Assembly: GCF_910589175.1 (NCBI RefSeq)
Contig: NZ_CAJURR010000012.1
Coordinates: 1-64,000, forward strand
Direction: 5' to 3'
DNA length: 64,000 nt
From: an uncultured Lactobacillus sp.
GTDB lineage: Bacteria > Bacillota > Bacilli > Lactobacillales > Lactobacillaceae
Position 1 is the stretch's first letter; each line of letters starts with the position of its first letter. Position numbers and translations under genes: made by a program. Shown in pieces: positions 1-8,971 of the stretch. The notes under the pieces are model-generated. The model was not told the DNA's origin. It saw only the letters and a list, made by a program, of their open reading frames with translations, and made no database searches.

Positions 1-181
1 TTCGCTTGCCTCAAACAGCATGTATTACTTTACAGGCTTTTTTACTTTTCGTCAATATAGTTTTTAATAAAAATGTACATTTCGAATATTATTTTATTTA
101 ATAATTAAATTGTTCAGATTTATCATTTTTGGCACCTAATTTAATTGAGATTTAAGCTTTTAAAATTCGGATATAAAAAAT
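1..181. other. AT-rich intergenic segment at window edge
   Basis: No reading frame with a ribosome site and no convincing RNA gene is visible here. The stretch is very AT-rich and lies downstream of the leftward S1-domain gene, beyond its terminator. It may hold the end or promoter of a gene outside the window. Confidence 0.4.
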
Positions 182-211
182 AAAGTGTTAAGTACTACTG
201 CTTAACACTTT
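182..211 (-). terminator. Rho-independent terminator of the S1-domain gene
   Basis: An 11-bp perfect inverted repeat (AAAGTGTTAAG, loop of 8, CTTAACACTTT) is followed on the minus strand by a T-rich run. It lies directly after the leftward gene that ends at 215. Confidence 0.85.
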
Positions 212-214
212 ATT

Positions 215-586
215 TTAATCTTTTTTTGAATATCTAATTTTAGCTTCTTGAATTTGTTTATTTAAAACTTCTTTTAAGGGCATAAATCCCTTTTTAGCTC
301 GTTTTGAAGTCCAAAAATGAACTCTATTTTTTCTAGCTTCTTTGACTTCAGGAAGAACAGCTCGTCGAGATAAGCTAATTTGATTAGAATATGGATCTAT
401 ATCAATAACTTGCACCTTTATCGTTTCTCCAACTTGGTATTCTCTTCCTATATCTTTTACGTATCCACCATGAATTTCAGAAATATGAATTAATCCTTCT
501 ATTTGGCTATCCAATCTTACAAAAATTCCGTACTGCTGTATACCGCTAATTTTTCCATGAACTATATCACCAATTTTAACTTGCAT
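215..586 (-). CDS. S1 RNA-binding domain protein, CvfD/YugI-like
   Basis: A 123-residue cytoplasmic protein. Residues 1-75 form one S1 RNA-binding domain (GDIVHGKISGIQQYGIFVRL, then EGLIHISEI and the closing NQISLSRR). The C-terminal third is rich in Lys and Arg. Family knowledge: these are the general stress protein 13 / CvfD proteins of Firmicutes, thought to bind RNA or ribosomes and tune gene expression. It is monocistronic, with its own terminator, and is divergent from the reductase gene to its right. Function beyond RNA binding is inference. Confidence 0.85.
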   Translation of the reverse strand: MQVKIGDIVHGKISGIQQYGIFVRLDSQIEGLIHISEIHGGYVKDIGREYQVGETIKVQVIDIDPYSNQISLSRRAVLPEVKEARKNRVHFWTSKRAKKGFMPLKEVLNKQIQEAKIRYSKKD

Positions 587-685
587 ACTATCTCATCCCT
601 TACTAATATTAATTATAACTGTCTTTTTAATTAACGCTAAAGACATGACTTCTAGATTAATTCTTATGGAGGATTGCTTATTACA

Positions 686-1642
686 ATGGAAAAATATGAT
701 TTAGCTATTATTGGCGCTGGGCCCGTTGGTCTATTTGCCGCTTCTTTTGCTAATTTACATGGCTTAAAAACTATTAGCTTTGACGCTTTAGATGAAGTTG
801 GTGGTCAAATTAGTATGCTTTATCCACAAAAAGATATTAAAGATATCCCAGCTTTTTCTTCTATTAAAGGAAAAGAATTAGTTTCTCGATTATTTGAACA
901 AAACGAAAATACTAAATTAACCCTCTCACATAAAGTAAAAAATATCTCTTTCTCAGCTGAAGACGATATTATCATTGATAATGATTATCAAGTGAAAAGC
1001 CTTCTGATTGCTACGGGTTTAGGAGCATTTAAGCCAAAAACTCTACCTTTATCTACTACCCCTGATGTCCAAGAACATATTCACTATTCCATGCAGCATC
1101 CTGAAATTTTTTCTAATAAAAAAGTAGCTATTCTTGGTGGTGGCGACTCTGCACTTGATTGGGCAGTGGAATTAAGCAAAACTTCTGATATATATGTAGT
1201 ACACCGTAGAAATGAATTTCGCGGACTTGAAAGCTCTGTTAATCAACTTAAAAGTTTAAAAAATGTTGAACTTTTAACTCCTTACCTTCCAAAAGAACTT
1301 CACTTAAACAATAATAGAATAGAATTAGTTTTGCACAGAGTTGGTGCAAGTCACGATTTTATTACTAAATACGTTGATGAAATTCTAGTTGCATATGGTT
1401 TCAAAAGTGATAATCGCCAATTACGTAAGTGGGGCATTGAATTAGAAAATAATCTAATTTCTGTTTCTCAAACAATGCATACAAATTTGCCTCATGTTTA
1501 CGCAATTGGCGATGCTATTACTTACCCAGGACGCGTACCAATGATTGCCTTAGGTTTTGGTGAGGCTCAAATTGCAATTAGCAGCATTATGCAAGACCTA
1601 TTTCCAGAAAAAACAATGACTTTTCATTCTACCAGTATTTAA
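686..1642 (+). CDS. ferredoxin/flavodoxin-NADP+ reductase, thioredoxin-reductase-like
   Basis: An FAD/NAD(P) flavoprotein of about 318 residues. It has an N-terminal FAD-binding GAGPVG (residues 10-15), a central nucleotide-binding GGGDSA (about residue 150), and a C-terminal YAIGDAITYPG FAD motif. The CxxC pair of thioredoxin reductases is absent, which places it with YumC-type ferredoxin-NADP+ reductases that shuttle electrons between NADPH and ferredoxin or flavodoxin. The ATG at 686 is preferred; a TTG at 674 overlaps the GGAGG ribosome site at 668-672. The next gene, a DedA protein, follows after 26 bases and may be co-transcribed. Confidence 0.88.
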   Translation: MEKYDLAIIGAGPVGLFAASFANLHGLKTISFDALDEVGGQISMLYPQKDIKDIPAFSSIKGKELVSRLFEQNENTKLTLSHKVKNISFSAEDDIIIDNDYQVKSLLIATGLGAFKPKTLPLSTTPDVQEHIHYSMQHPEIFSNKKVAILGGGDSALDWAVELSKTSDIYVVHRRNEFRGLESSVNQLKSLKNVELLTPYLPKELHLNNNRIELVLHRVGASHDFITKYVDEILVAYGFKSDNRQLRKWGIELENNLISVSQTMHTNLPHVYAIGDAITYPGRVPMIALGFGEAQIAISSIMQDLFPEKTMTFHSTSI

Positions 1643-1668
1643 TTTTTGAAAGGAATATATAGTTATTT

Positions 1669-2319
1669 ATGGGACTTATTGATTTTATTCTTCATATTGA
1701 TGACCACCTAGTCACAATTGTGAATATGTTTGGGAACTGGACATACTTAATTCTGTTTGCAATTGTTTTTATTGAAACAGGTTTAGTTATATTTCCATTC
1801 TTACCAGGAGACTCACTTATATTTGCTGCCTGTGCAATGGCAGCAACACCAAAATACAATCTTCACTTTTGGATTTGCTATTTAGTTTTTCTTGCAGCTG
1901 CTGTTTTAGGCGATACAATTAATTATGAAATCGGTCGTTGGTCACAAGCTGAAGGTGCCAAGCATAGCTGGTTTAATAAGTTGATTAATCAAGATAAACG
2001 AAAAGCTGCCGAGAATTTCTTCGACAGGCATGGCGGAATTACTATTGTAATCGGACGATTCATTCCGTTTATTCGTACTTTTGTTCCATTTGTATCTGGG
2101 GCAAGTAAGATGCACTATGGCACTTTCATCCGTTATAACTTTCTTGGTGGTTTTCTCTGGGTAACTTTATTTGCTGCTCTAGGATTCTTCTTTGGAAATA
2201 TTCCAGTTGTTCAAGAACATTTCTCATTAATTGTCCTAGCAATCATCTTAATCTCAGTGGTACCAGTATTGATCATTTGGATAAAGAAAAAATTAGTATT
2301 AAAAAAGGAGCTTGGTTAA
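1669..2319 (+). CDS. DedA-family (VTT domain) membrane protein
   Basis: A 216-residue integral membrane protein with several hydrophobic helices and the DedA/SNARE-associated signature. Visible elements are the N-terminal ETGLVIFPFLPGDSL segment, the central GRFIPFIRTFVPFVSGASKM segment with its conserved arginines, and a long C-terminal hydrophobic helix before a Lys-rich tail. Family knowledge: DedA proteins act in membrane homeostasis, some as undecaprenyl-phosphate or phospholipid flippases. The substrate here is unknown. It lies just after the ferredoxin reductase gene and ends in a bidirectional terminator. Confidence 0.88.
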   Translation: MGLIDFILHIDDHLVTIVNMFGNWTYLILFAIVFIETGLVIFPFLPGDSLIFAACAMAATPKYNLHFWICYLVFLAAAVLGDTINYEIGRWSQAEGAKHSWFNKLINQDKRKAAENFFDRHGGITIVIGRFIPFIRTFVPFVSGASKMHYGTFIRYNFLGGFLWVTLFAALGFFFGNIPVVQEHFSLIVLAIILISVVPVLIIWIKKKLVLKKELG

Positions 2320-2336
2320 AGCTCCTTTATTTTTTT
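2304..2336. terminator. bidirectional terminator between convergent genes
   Basis: A 10-bp perfect stem (AAAGGAGCTT / AAGCTCCTTT) with a 5-base loop. It overlaps the stop codon of the DedA gene, and T-runs on both strands serve both converging genes. Confidence 0.85.
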
Positions 2337-2944
2337 GTCAAAATAAAACATGAAAAATATAATTCATAAATTATTCCACCAGTTGCAAAGCATCCTGCAA
2401 AGAATTCCTCTGTTAGAACATTAATAATAGGATCAGTAGTGGGATCAAAAAGCCAATCATTATTGTTAAATAATAAGTGATGAAAAGAAATAAAAAATTC
2501 ATCAAAATTCATTAAAGCAAAAGGCAAAATAATTACAGGTAAAATCATAAAGATTAAAGCTGTAGTTTTCGAAATATAGATATAATTCATTCTCTTTCTC
2601 ATTTTTAAGAAGATAAGAATAATTAATCCAACAATAAAGACAATTATTGCCAGTGCAAACAATAATTTACACTCATAAAAATGGCGTGCTGCACTTGGAG
2701 AGGTGGGAAAATCAGACATTTGCAATTTATTTTTAAAAGGGAACAACAAATAATCCAAAAGTTGAGTATAGTTTTTCATTATTGTTCCCAGTGTCTTTTT
2801 TACTATTAAATCAGTCTTTTGAACCTTCACAAAAATTGCTAGTAAGGGCCAGCTCAAAACAACTGCTCCTAAAGTAGCGGTAGCAAGTGCCATCATTAAA
2901 TTGTAAACAACTGCAATTATCGGTTTTCTTTTCATAGTTTCCAT
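2327..2944 (-). CDS. TIGR01906-type integral membrane protein
   Basis: A protein of about 200 residues with four strongly hydrophobic segments (roughly residues 12-38, 90-115, 125-147 and 183-202) and a soluble extracytoplasmic stretch between the first two. This matches the conserved lactobacillar membrane family that follows the NagD-type phosphatase gene. Its start overlaps the end of that phosphatase gene by 13 bases, so the two are translationally linked. ATGs at 2944 and 2935 are both possible. No function is known. Confidence 0.7.
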   Translation of the reverse strand: METMKRKPIIAVVYNLMMALATATLGAVVLSWPLLAIFVKVQKTDLIVKKTLGTIMKNYTQLLDYLLFPFKNKLQMSDFPTSPSAARHFYECKLLFALAIIVFIVGLIILIFLKMRKRMNYIYISKTTALIFMILPVIILPFALMNFDEFFISFHHLLFNNNDWLFDPTTDPIINVLTEEFFAGCFATGGIIYELYFSCFILTKK

Positions 2945-3714
2945 TCATCTAGATTCTCTACAATATATGTCGGCTTTTTATCTTTTTCTTTTAACTGCTC
3001 CTTATTTGTTACGCCTGTCAACGTCAACAGTGAATCAATATTGCAGTTAATTCCCGCCATAATATCAGTATCATAGTTATCTCCAACTAAAATTGCATCT
3101 TGGCCTTGTGCATTCAACATTTTCAATGCACTCGCTACAATAATTGACGAAGGCTTTCCGATATAAGTTGGCTTAACTCCAGTTGCTACTTCAATCATCG
3201 TGCAAAGGGCACCATTTCCGGGTAACAATTCATCCCCAGAAGGTAAATTTTTATCTGCATTTGTTCCAATAAACGTTGCACCATTTCTAATTGCTCGAGT
3301 TGCCACACGAATTTTATGGTAGGTTAAGTCTGTGTCCATCCCTACAACTACATATTTCGGATTTCGATCATCATAATAAAAACGCTCATTTTTTAATAAA
3401 CCTTGTACTAAGCCGATTTGACCAATAATATAAATTGGTATTTTAGTTGCATCTGGATTTTGAGAAAGCAAATAAGACTCTGTCGCTAGTACTGGCGTAT
3501 AAATATGGTAAATATCAGTAGTGACGCCATGTCCTCTGAGCTTATCAACTACCATTTGCGGTGTACGAGTTGAATTATTAGTTAAAAATAAGTGTGGAAT
3601 ATTTTTTTCTTGGAGACGATGAATAAATCTCACACCACTTTCGATCGTATCGCTACCACGATAAATAGTTCCATCTAAATCAATTAAGTAACATTTATAA
3701 TCTTTATGTTCCAC
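2932..3714 (-). CDS. HAD-superfamily phosphatase, NagD subfamily
   Basis: A 260-residue cytoplasmic HAD hydrolase. The nucleophile motif DLDGTIYRG is near residue 12, motif II is LTNNSTRT, and the C-terminal acidic motif is GDNYDTDIMAG. The cap between motifs II and III is of the NagD (C2) type, as in TIGR01457 proteins that dephosphorylate sugar phosphates or nucleotides. It is the third gene of a leftward cluster (metallophosphatase, YutD, HAD, membrane protein) with 2-base and overlapping junctions. Substrate is unknown. Confidence 0.85.
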   Translation of the reverse strand: MEHKDYKCYLIDLDGTIYRGSDTIESGVRFIHRLQEKNIPHLFLTNNSTRTPQMVVDKLRGHGVTTDIYHIYTPVLATESYLLSQNPDATKIPIYIIGQIGLVQGLLKNERFYYDDRNPKYVVVGMDTDLTYHKIRVATRAIRNGATFIGTNADKNLPSGDELLPGNGALCTMIEVATGVKPTYIGKPSSIIVASALKMLNAQGQDAILVGDNYDTDIMAGINCNIDSLLTLTGVTNKEQLKEKDKKPTYIVENLDEWKL

Positions 3715-3716
3715 AA

Positions 3717-4256
3717 TTATCCCTTTCTCTTCTTAATTACGAAGCTTTTATTTTTATGATTTCCACGTTGGAATTTTACTGCTGTCTTATGACTACCAAT
3801 CTTTGTTTTATGAACGCGTCTTTCTTTAAAGTAAGGACGCTTTGTACGGTAGCGGTTATTGTTTGTACTCTTTCTCTTATTTTGCCTACCAAAAGCAATC
3901 TTTTTAATTTGATTTTCCTGCGTTAGACGCAAAATAAAATATGCACTACCAGGATTACAGTATTCTTCTAAATAATCCACAATTGCATTAGCTTTTTTAT
4001 CAATTGCAACGCGATCATTCTCATCATAAAAGCCCTTTAATCTCAAATGCTCACTTGATACATCCCCTACTAAATAATCATATTGATCTAAATAAGGGTC
4101 ATACTTCTCCTTAAGCATTTCAATGTCTAGAGCATCTTTTACATTAGCTATAATTTCATACTCTCGCCCATTAATCATGACGATATCATCATTAATAATG
4201 ACATGAGCTAAAGGATGGTATAGCGTCTGGTCTTTATCTGCTTCTTTATACTCCAT
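3717..4256 (-). CDS. yutD: YutD family (DUF1027) protein
   Basis: A 179-residue protein. Residues 1-105 match the YutD domain (INGREYEIIANVKDALDIEM, then YDYLVGDVSSEHLRLKGFY). The last 60 residues are an unusually basic tail rich in Lys and Arg, plausibly nucleic-acid binding. The start codon overlaps the stop of the upstream metallophosphatase as TAATG, indicating coupling. Function is not established for the family; the conserved neighbourhood with NagD and YunD suggests a shared phosphate or nucleotide role. Confidence 0.8.
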   Translation of the reverse strand: MEYKEADKDQTLYHPLAHVIINDDIVMINGREYEIIANVKDALDIEMLKEKYDPYLDQYDYLVGDVSSEHLRLKGFYDENDRVAIDKKANAIVDYLEEYCNPGSAYFILRLTQENQIKKIAFGRQNKRKSTNNNRYRTKRPYFKERRVHKTKIGSHKTAVKFQRGNHKNKSFVIKKRKG

Positions 4257-5635
4257 TATTTTTCTTTCTCTTTATTTATTGGGTATTTCTTTTTTAAATA
4301 GTTTCCTATTACAGTTCTTAGATAATCGGGGAATAAAAATTTATTTTTACCCATAATTGAAATTGTAGGGAAAAATGGAATCAAAACATAGTGATCAAGC
4401 AATGCAAGAGTATATTCTTTTTTAGGGTCAATTTCTTTTCCATTAATGTAAACCGTTCTACTTGCATGATCAACTTGTATCCCCTTATATACAAGATCTC
4501 CGAAAATCTTACCTCTAAAGCTCATTCCCTTAAGTGCAAATTTACTTAAGAAATGACGATTTTTTTCCATTTCCATTACCATGCGCCAAACATCACTTCC
4601 AAGCAATTTAGTTTGTACCACATGCATTGGATGAGGTAAAGCAGCTTGTAAATCAGCTTCGGTTAAAACTCCTTGATGAAATGGTTTTAAAAATAAACCA
4701 CTATTCAAAACAGCAACATCAGTTCCAGCAAATTCACTAATTGCATCAAGGGAAACTTGAATTGCTGCCATCTTGTCACGATCAAATTTATCTGGTAAAT
4801 AAGCAATTTTTCGGGCTTCAAGCATTTGTTCACCTTTTTGACGCCAATCTAAAATTTGTTTTTGATCGGAATCTAAACTTGGTAAGTCCGCAGTAGCAAC
4901 AGTACTTGGCTTAAATGATAATATTTGATGATTATCATTTAATTCAATACTAATATCACCAATATGCTGGCCCCATTTTCCGGTCTGAGTAATCCAGGTA
5001 TTGTTTACTTTTTCACCTTTTGCTAAATAGTCATGACTATGTCCACCAACAATCAGGTCTACCTCAGGATAATGATGTGCTATATATCGATCCACCCTTA
5101 AACCAATATGACTAACAATAATTAACATATCATATTGGCCCTTTATCTTCGGTAGTAATTTATCTAAAGTATCAGAAATCAACTTCACGTGCCAATGATT
5201 AGGACCATAAGTCATTGGATATGCAGCTGTTAAACCAACAACTGCAATTCTCGTCTTCTTTTTAGTTTCAAATATTTTATAAGGAGCACACCACTTTGGC
5301 ATACTCTCATCTTCCTCACGTAGGTTAGCCAATACAACCGGAAAATTAGCGTGATCAAATAATTTTTCTAAAACTGCATGAGAATTTGAAATACCTTCAT
5401 TATTTCCAATAGTAATTGCATCATAATTAAATTCATTCATTAATTTAATGTTAGCCTGTCCTTCTGTTGCATCAGACAAAGGATGTGATCGATCCATAAA
5501 ATCACCAGCATCAAAAGTAAATGTTTGATCAACGCTCTTATCATTTTGAGCTTGATGTAAGTATCTTTTTATTTTAGGAAATTGTTCAAAATGTGAATGT
5601 AGGTCATTAGTATGAACAATACGTAATTTTTCCAT
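4256..5635 (-). CDS. metallophosphatase / 5'-nucleotidase-like protein, YunD type
   Basis: A 459-residue protein. The calcineurin-like metallophosphatase domain shows HTNDLHSHFEQ near the N-terminus, DAGDFMDRS, GNNEG, VSHIGLRVDR and GGHSHDYL. A C-terminal 5'-nucleotidase substrate-binding domain follows, containing LNSGLFLKPF. There is no signal peptide, so unlike secreted UshA-type enzymes it should be cytoplasmic. Family members hydrolyse nucleotides or 2',3'-cyclic nucleotides. It heads the leftward yutD-nagD-membrane protein cluster, 12 bases after a small unknown gene. Confidence 0.85.
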   Translation of the reverse strand: MEKLRIVHTNDLHSHFEQFPKIKRYLHQAQNDKSVDQTFTFDAGDFMDRSHPLSDATEGQANIKLMNEFNYDAITIGNNEGISNSHAVLEKLFDHANFPVVLANLREEDESMPKWCAPYKIFETKKKTRIAVVGLTAAYPMTYGPNHWHVKLISDTLDKLLPKIKGQYDMLIIVSHIGLRVDRYIAHHYPEVDLIVGGHSHDYLAKGEKVNNTWITQTGKWGQHIGDISIELNDNHQILSFKPSTVATADLPSLDSDQKQILDWRQKGEQMLEARKIAYLPDKFDRDKMAAIQVSLDAISEFAGTDVAVLNSGLFLKPFHQGVLTEADLQAALPHPMHVVQTKLLGSDVWRMVMEMEKNRHFLSKFALKGMSFRGKIFGDLVYKGIQVDHASRTVYINGKEIDPKKEYTLALLDHYVLIPFFPTISIMGKNKFLFPDYLRTVIGNYLKKKYPINKEKEK

Positions 5636-5647
5636 ACTTTTCCTCTT

Positions 5648-5974
5648 CTAACCAATATGATTGGCTTTTAATACAGTATTATAGGCATCTAATACTTTGC
5701 CTTTAGGTTTTTCCCACTCTATCCATTGCGGGTCTTTCCAATCATCCTCATTAGTTAAGGTCTCTAATTGGTATGTCTTGTTAATATATTCTTCATATAG
5801 TTGCAGTGACTTAGTTCGAGCTAAATTCAACTGCAGAATTCGAACTTTTTTAATTAACCCACGGTCTACTGCTAATTCAGCAATTCCGTTTTGATCGATA
5901 TTGGAAATTTCGTAATATTTCGATCCATCATTGCGAGTAACTTCTTCAATCAAGTCTAGTTGCTCATAAGCCAT
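5648..5974 (-). CDS. small conserved hypothetical protein
   Basis: A 108-residue soluble acidic protein with no signal peptide or membrane segment. I do not recognise a domain; it is Leu/Ile/Glu-rich and probably mixed alpha/beta. It sits first in the leftward cluster with the metallophosphatase, 12 bases upstream of it, so it is probably co-transcribed with yunD-yutD-nagD. No motif suggests a catalytic role. Confidence 0.6.
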   Translation of the reverse strand: MAYEQLDLIEEVTRNDGSKYYEISNIDQNGIAELAVDRGLIKKVRILQLNLARTKSLQLYEEYINKTYQLETLTNEDDWKDPQWIEWEKPKGKVLDAYNTVLKANHIG

Positions 5975-6073
5975 ATTTCAGCATCTACTTTCTTAAAATG
6001 ATTTTAACTACTATATTAATTATAGAAAAAAGTATACATCCATGCTATTGTTAAAAAGAATAGAGGTGTACAC

Positions 6074-7456
6074 ATGAAAACAAGCCGGCTTTACTTTTTA
6101 GCCCTTTTTTTTAGTTTAATTTTTATTTTTGAATCTGGATTTCTGGTCATCGGACACCGAGGCAATCCCAGTAAATATCCGGAAGAAACGATTCAAAGTG
6201 ACAACTCAGCTTTCGCAGATGGTGCAGATTATGTTGAGCTTGATCTCCATGTTTCAAAAGATAACGTCTTAGTCGTTTCTCATGACCGCGACTTAAGCCG
6301 AGTTGTTGGATCATCGGTTATTGTATCACAAAATAATTTTTCCTATTTAAGTACCTTAAAACAAGCTAACGGTGAGTCAATCATTTCGCTAGATCAATTA
6401 TTTGATTATTATAAAGATAAACCTAATACTAAGTTCCTTCTTGAAACAAAAAAGACTAAACATAATAGCCCTAAAAATATGGAGGAGCTTCTTGCTAGCA
6501 GTATCAAAAAATATCATATGCAAGATCGGGTCATGATCCATAGCTTTTCTGCCCCTAGTCTAAAGACTATGAGTCAACTATTACCTGATGTACCTAGAAT
6601 TTTTATTGTTGGCTCTTTGCAAAGAATTAATTTTGATGTATTAAGCTATGTAAATGGAATTAATATTTCATCTGATTTAATTACCCAAAATCCTAAACTT
6701 ATCAGTCAGCTTCATGCCCTACATCAAAAAGTATTTGTTTGGGCCGAAATGAATGAATCACCTAAACTATGGAACTGGTTAATTAACAATGACGTAGATG
6801 GAGTCGTGACAAACTTTTCTGCAAGAGGCTATAAATACAAATTAGCTAAGAGTGGTACTAAAAAATATACTGTTAATAAAGACGGTATTTATTTTGGTCG
6901 CACTCCGACTGGAGTTAGCGTAAATCCATATCTAAATGTGAAAACTTCAAAGCAAATTAGTTTCTTACAACCTGTCCATGTTTCTTCAGCTGTTATTGCA
7001 TCTGGACAAACTTTTTATCAAATTGGTGATAAGGAATTTGTTCCTGCAGATCTAGTTAGCTTAGATTTGCAGCCTGAATGGATTTTGCCATATTGGAATT
7101 TAACTATTATTAATCCTACCCAAAATCCGATTTTCACTTATAATAAACCTGATAGGCAGTCTGGTAAAAAAGCCCAACTCATCCCTAATAAACGCTATAA
7201 AATATTGGGCGTAAGTGGCGGAGTTAATGATTTATGGCTTCTTACTGACTATGGCTGGATAAAGTCTTCTCAGGTCCTATATTATGGCTTATTTGATAAG
7301 AGCACTTTTGCCTATAAGAATTATCGAAAACTTGATCCAGCTTATCGTCAAACCAATGTTGCACTATTTCCTTATTTACCGGTAGAAAAAGTCCCAATTA
7401 AAAGTTTTTGGTCGACTTATTCTGATGTAAATGCTGTAATATTTAATCAGAGATAA
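6074..7456 (+). CDS. glycerophosphodiester phosphodiesterase with N-terminal anchor and C-terminal extension
   Basis: A 460-residue protein. Residues 1-25 form a signal or anchor helix. Residues 26-255 carry the GDPD catalytic domain with GHRGNPSKYPEET, the metal-binding ELDLH pair and VVSHD. The family hydrolyses glycerophosphodiesters to glycerol-3-phosphate. The last 190 residues are a beta-rich extension (for example TFYQIGDKEFVPADL) that recalls SLAP- or SH3-like wall-binding repeats; that resemblance is my inference. The enzyme would act outside the membrane, perhaps on deacylated lipids or teichoic acid fragments. A GAGGTG ribosome site precedes the ATG. Confidence 0.85.
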   Translation: MKTSRLYFLALFFSLIFIFESGFLVIGHRGNPSKYPEETIQSDNSAFADGADYVELDLHVSKDNVLVVSHDRDLSRVVGSSVIVSQNNFSYLSTLKQANGESIISLDQLFDYYKDKPNTKFLLETKKTKHNSPKNMEELLASSIKKYHMQDRVMIHSFSAPSLKTMSQLLPDVPRIFIVGSLQRINFDVLSYVNGINISSDLITQNPKLISQLHALHQKVFVWAEMNESPKLWNWLINNDVDGVVTNFSARGYKYKLAKSGTKKYTVNKDGIYFGRTPTGVSVNPYLNVKTSKQISFLQPVHVSSAVIASGQTFYQIGDKEFVPADLVSLDLQPEWILPYWNLTIINPTQNPIFTYNKPDRQSGKKAQLIPNKRYKILGVSGGVNDLWLLTDYGWIKSSQVLYYGLFDKSTFAYKNYRKLDPAYRQTNVALFPYLPVEKVPIKSFWSTYSDVNAVIFNQR

Positions 7457-7475
7457 AAATTAAAGGAGTACATTT

Positions 7476-8873
7476 ATGGAAGAACTAGATTATAAAAAAT
7501 TAGCTCAAGAAAAAAAGGATGCTATTTTAAATGATTTAAAAGAATTAATTGCAATTGATTCTTCTGAAGATTTAAACAATACCAGTAAAGAATATCCAGT
7601 TGGTCCTGGCCCAGTTAAAGCAATGAAGAAGTTTTTATCTTTTGCTAAGCGCGATGGTTTCGACACTGAAAATTTTGATAACTATGCAGGTCGAATCAAT
7701 ATGGGTTCCGGTGACAAGCGTGTAGGTATTATTGGACACATGGATGTTGTTCCTGCTGGCGAAGGCTGGAAGACTGATCCATTTAAGATGACCATTAAAG
7801 ATGGAAAAATTTATGGTCGTGGTAGCGCTGATGATAAAGGACCTTCTTTAGCTGCTTACTACGGAATGCTTATCTTAAAGGAACATGGATTTAAGCCTAA
7901 AAAGAAGATTGATTTTGTCCTTGGAACTAATGAAGAAACTAATTGGGTAGGAATTGATTACTACCTCAAGCATCAACCAGCTCCTGATGTTGCCTTCTCA
8001 CCTGATGCTGAATTTCCAATTATCAACGGTGAACAAGGAATTGTTACTCTAAAGCTTGACTTCAAATTTGATCCAAGCCAAGGTGACGTTAAGCTTTGGA
8101 CATTCCAATCCGGCATTGCTACTAACGTCATCCCTCAAACCGTTCATGCACAACTTGAAGGCGATATTGACGGTATTAAAGAAAAATTTGATCTTTTCCT
8201 TAAAGAACACAAACTTGAAGGTAAGGCTGAAATGCTTAGCGGTCGCCTTGCCTTAACATTAACTGGTCATGGCGCTCATGCATCAGCCCCTGAAACTGGT
8301 AGAAACGCTGCTACTTACCTTGCCCTCTTCCTTGATAGTCTTAACTTTGATGGCCAAGCAAAGAACTTCTTACACTTCCTAGCAACTGTTGAACATAAAG
8401 ACTTCAATGGTAAGAAATTAGGTATTTTCCACCATGACGATTTAATGGGTGATTTAACAAGTTCACCAAGTATGTTTAACTTTGAAGGTCAAAATGCATA
8501 CCTCTTAAACAATGTTCGCTACCCTCAAGGTATTGAACCGGAAGAAATGGTGAAAAATATCAACGAAAAGTTTGGTGATATTTTAGATGCTAGAGTTGAA
8601 GGCTCTGCTGAAGCTCCACACTATGTTCCTGGCGATGATCCAATTGTTAAGACACTTCTTTCTGTTTATGAAAAACAAACTGGTAAGAAGGGACATGAAG
8701 TTATCATTGGTGGTGGTACATACGGCCGCCTATTCAAACATGGTGTAGCCTTTGGTGCTCAACCAGAAGGTGCACCACTTGTTATGCACCAACCAAATGA
8801 ATACATGAAAGTTGATGATTTAATTAATTCAATTGCTATTTATGCCGAAGCAATTTATGAATTAACTAAGTAA
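7476..8873 (+). CDS. pepV: dipeptidase PepV (M20 metallopeptidase)
   Basis: A 465-residue cytosolic M20 zinc dipeptidase. Metal and catalytic motifs are [12 protein letters not shown] (His/Asp), [10 protein letters not shown] (bridging Asp) and GTNEETNW (the two catalytic/metal glutamates). The lid domain contains the conserved HGAHAS segment and the C-terminal metal motif is GGGTYGR. PepV cleaves dipeptides with an N-terminal Ala or Asp at the end of casein peptide use in lactobacilli. It starts 20 bases after the GDPD gene and ends in its own terminator. Confidence 0.95.
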   Translation: MEELDYKKLAQEKKDAILNDLKELIAIDSSEDLNNTSKEYPVGPGPVKAMKKFLSFAKRDGFDTENFDNYAGRINMGSGDKRVGIIGHMDVVPAGEGWKTDPFKMTIKDGKIYGRGSADDKGPSLAAYYGMLILKEHGFKPKKKIDFVLGTNEETNWVGIDYYLKHQPAPDVAFSPDAEFPIINGEQGIVTLKLDFKFDPSQGDVKLWTFQSGIATNVIPQTVHAQLEGDIDGIKEKFDLFLKEHKLEGKAEMLSGRLALTLTGHGAHASAPETGRNAATYLALFLDSLNFDGQAKNFLHFLATVEHKDFNGKKLGIFHHDDLMGDLTSSPSMFNFEGQNAYLLNNVRYPQGIEPEEMVKNINEKFGDILDARVEGSAEAPHYVPGDDPIVKTLLSVYEKQTGKKGHEVIIGGGTYGRLFKHGVAFGAQPEGAPLVMHQPNEYMKVDDLINSIAIYAEAIYELTK

Positions 8874-8900
8874 ACCAAAAATATTAATAAATTCGTAAAG

Positions 8901-8930
8901 AAGGACTGCATCAATGCTAGTCCTTTTTTT
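8901..8930 (+). terminator. terminator after pepV
   Basis: An imperfect hairpin (AAGGACT ... AGTCCTT, with an inner CAT/ATG pairing) followed by seven T residues, 28 bases after the pepV stop. A TATAAT at 8933-8938 directly after it is a plausible -10 for the next gene. Confidence 0.75.
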
Positions 8931-8971
8931 GCTATAATAGGTGAAAAGTAATTAACAAAGGATCCTGATCT

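Noticed and set aside
2932-2944. Overlap of HAD phosphatase and membrane protein taken as a frameshift
   Set aside because: Both frames are complete with family-typical ends and starts, so a 13-base overlap is normal coupling.
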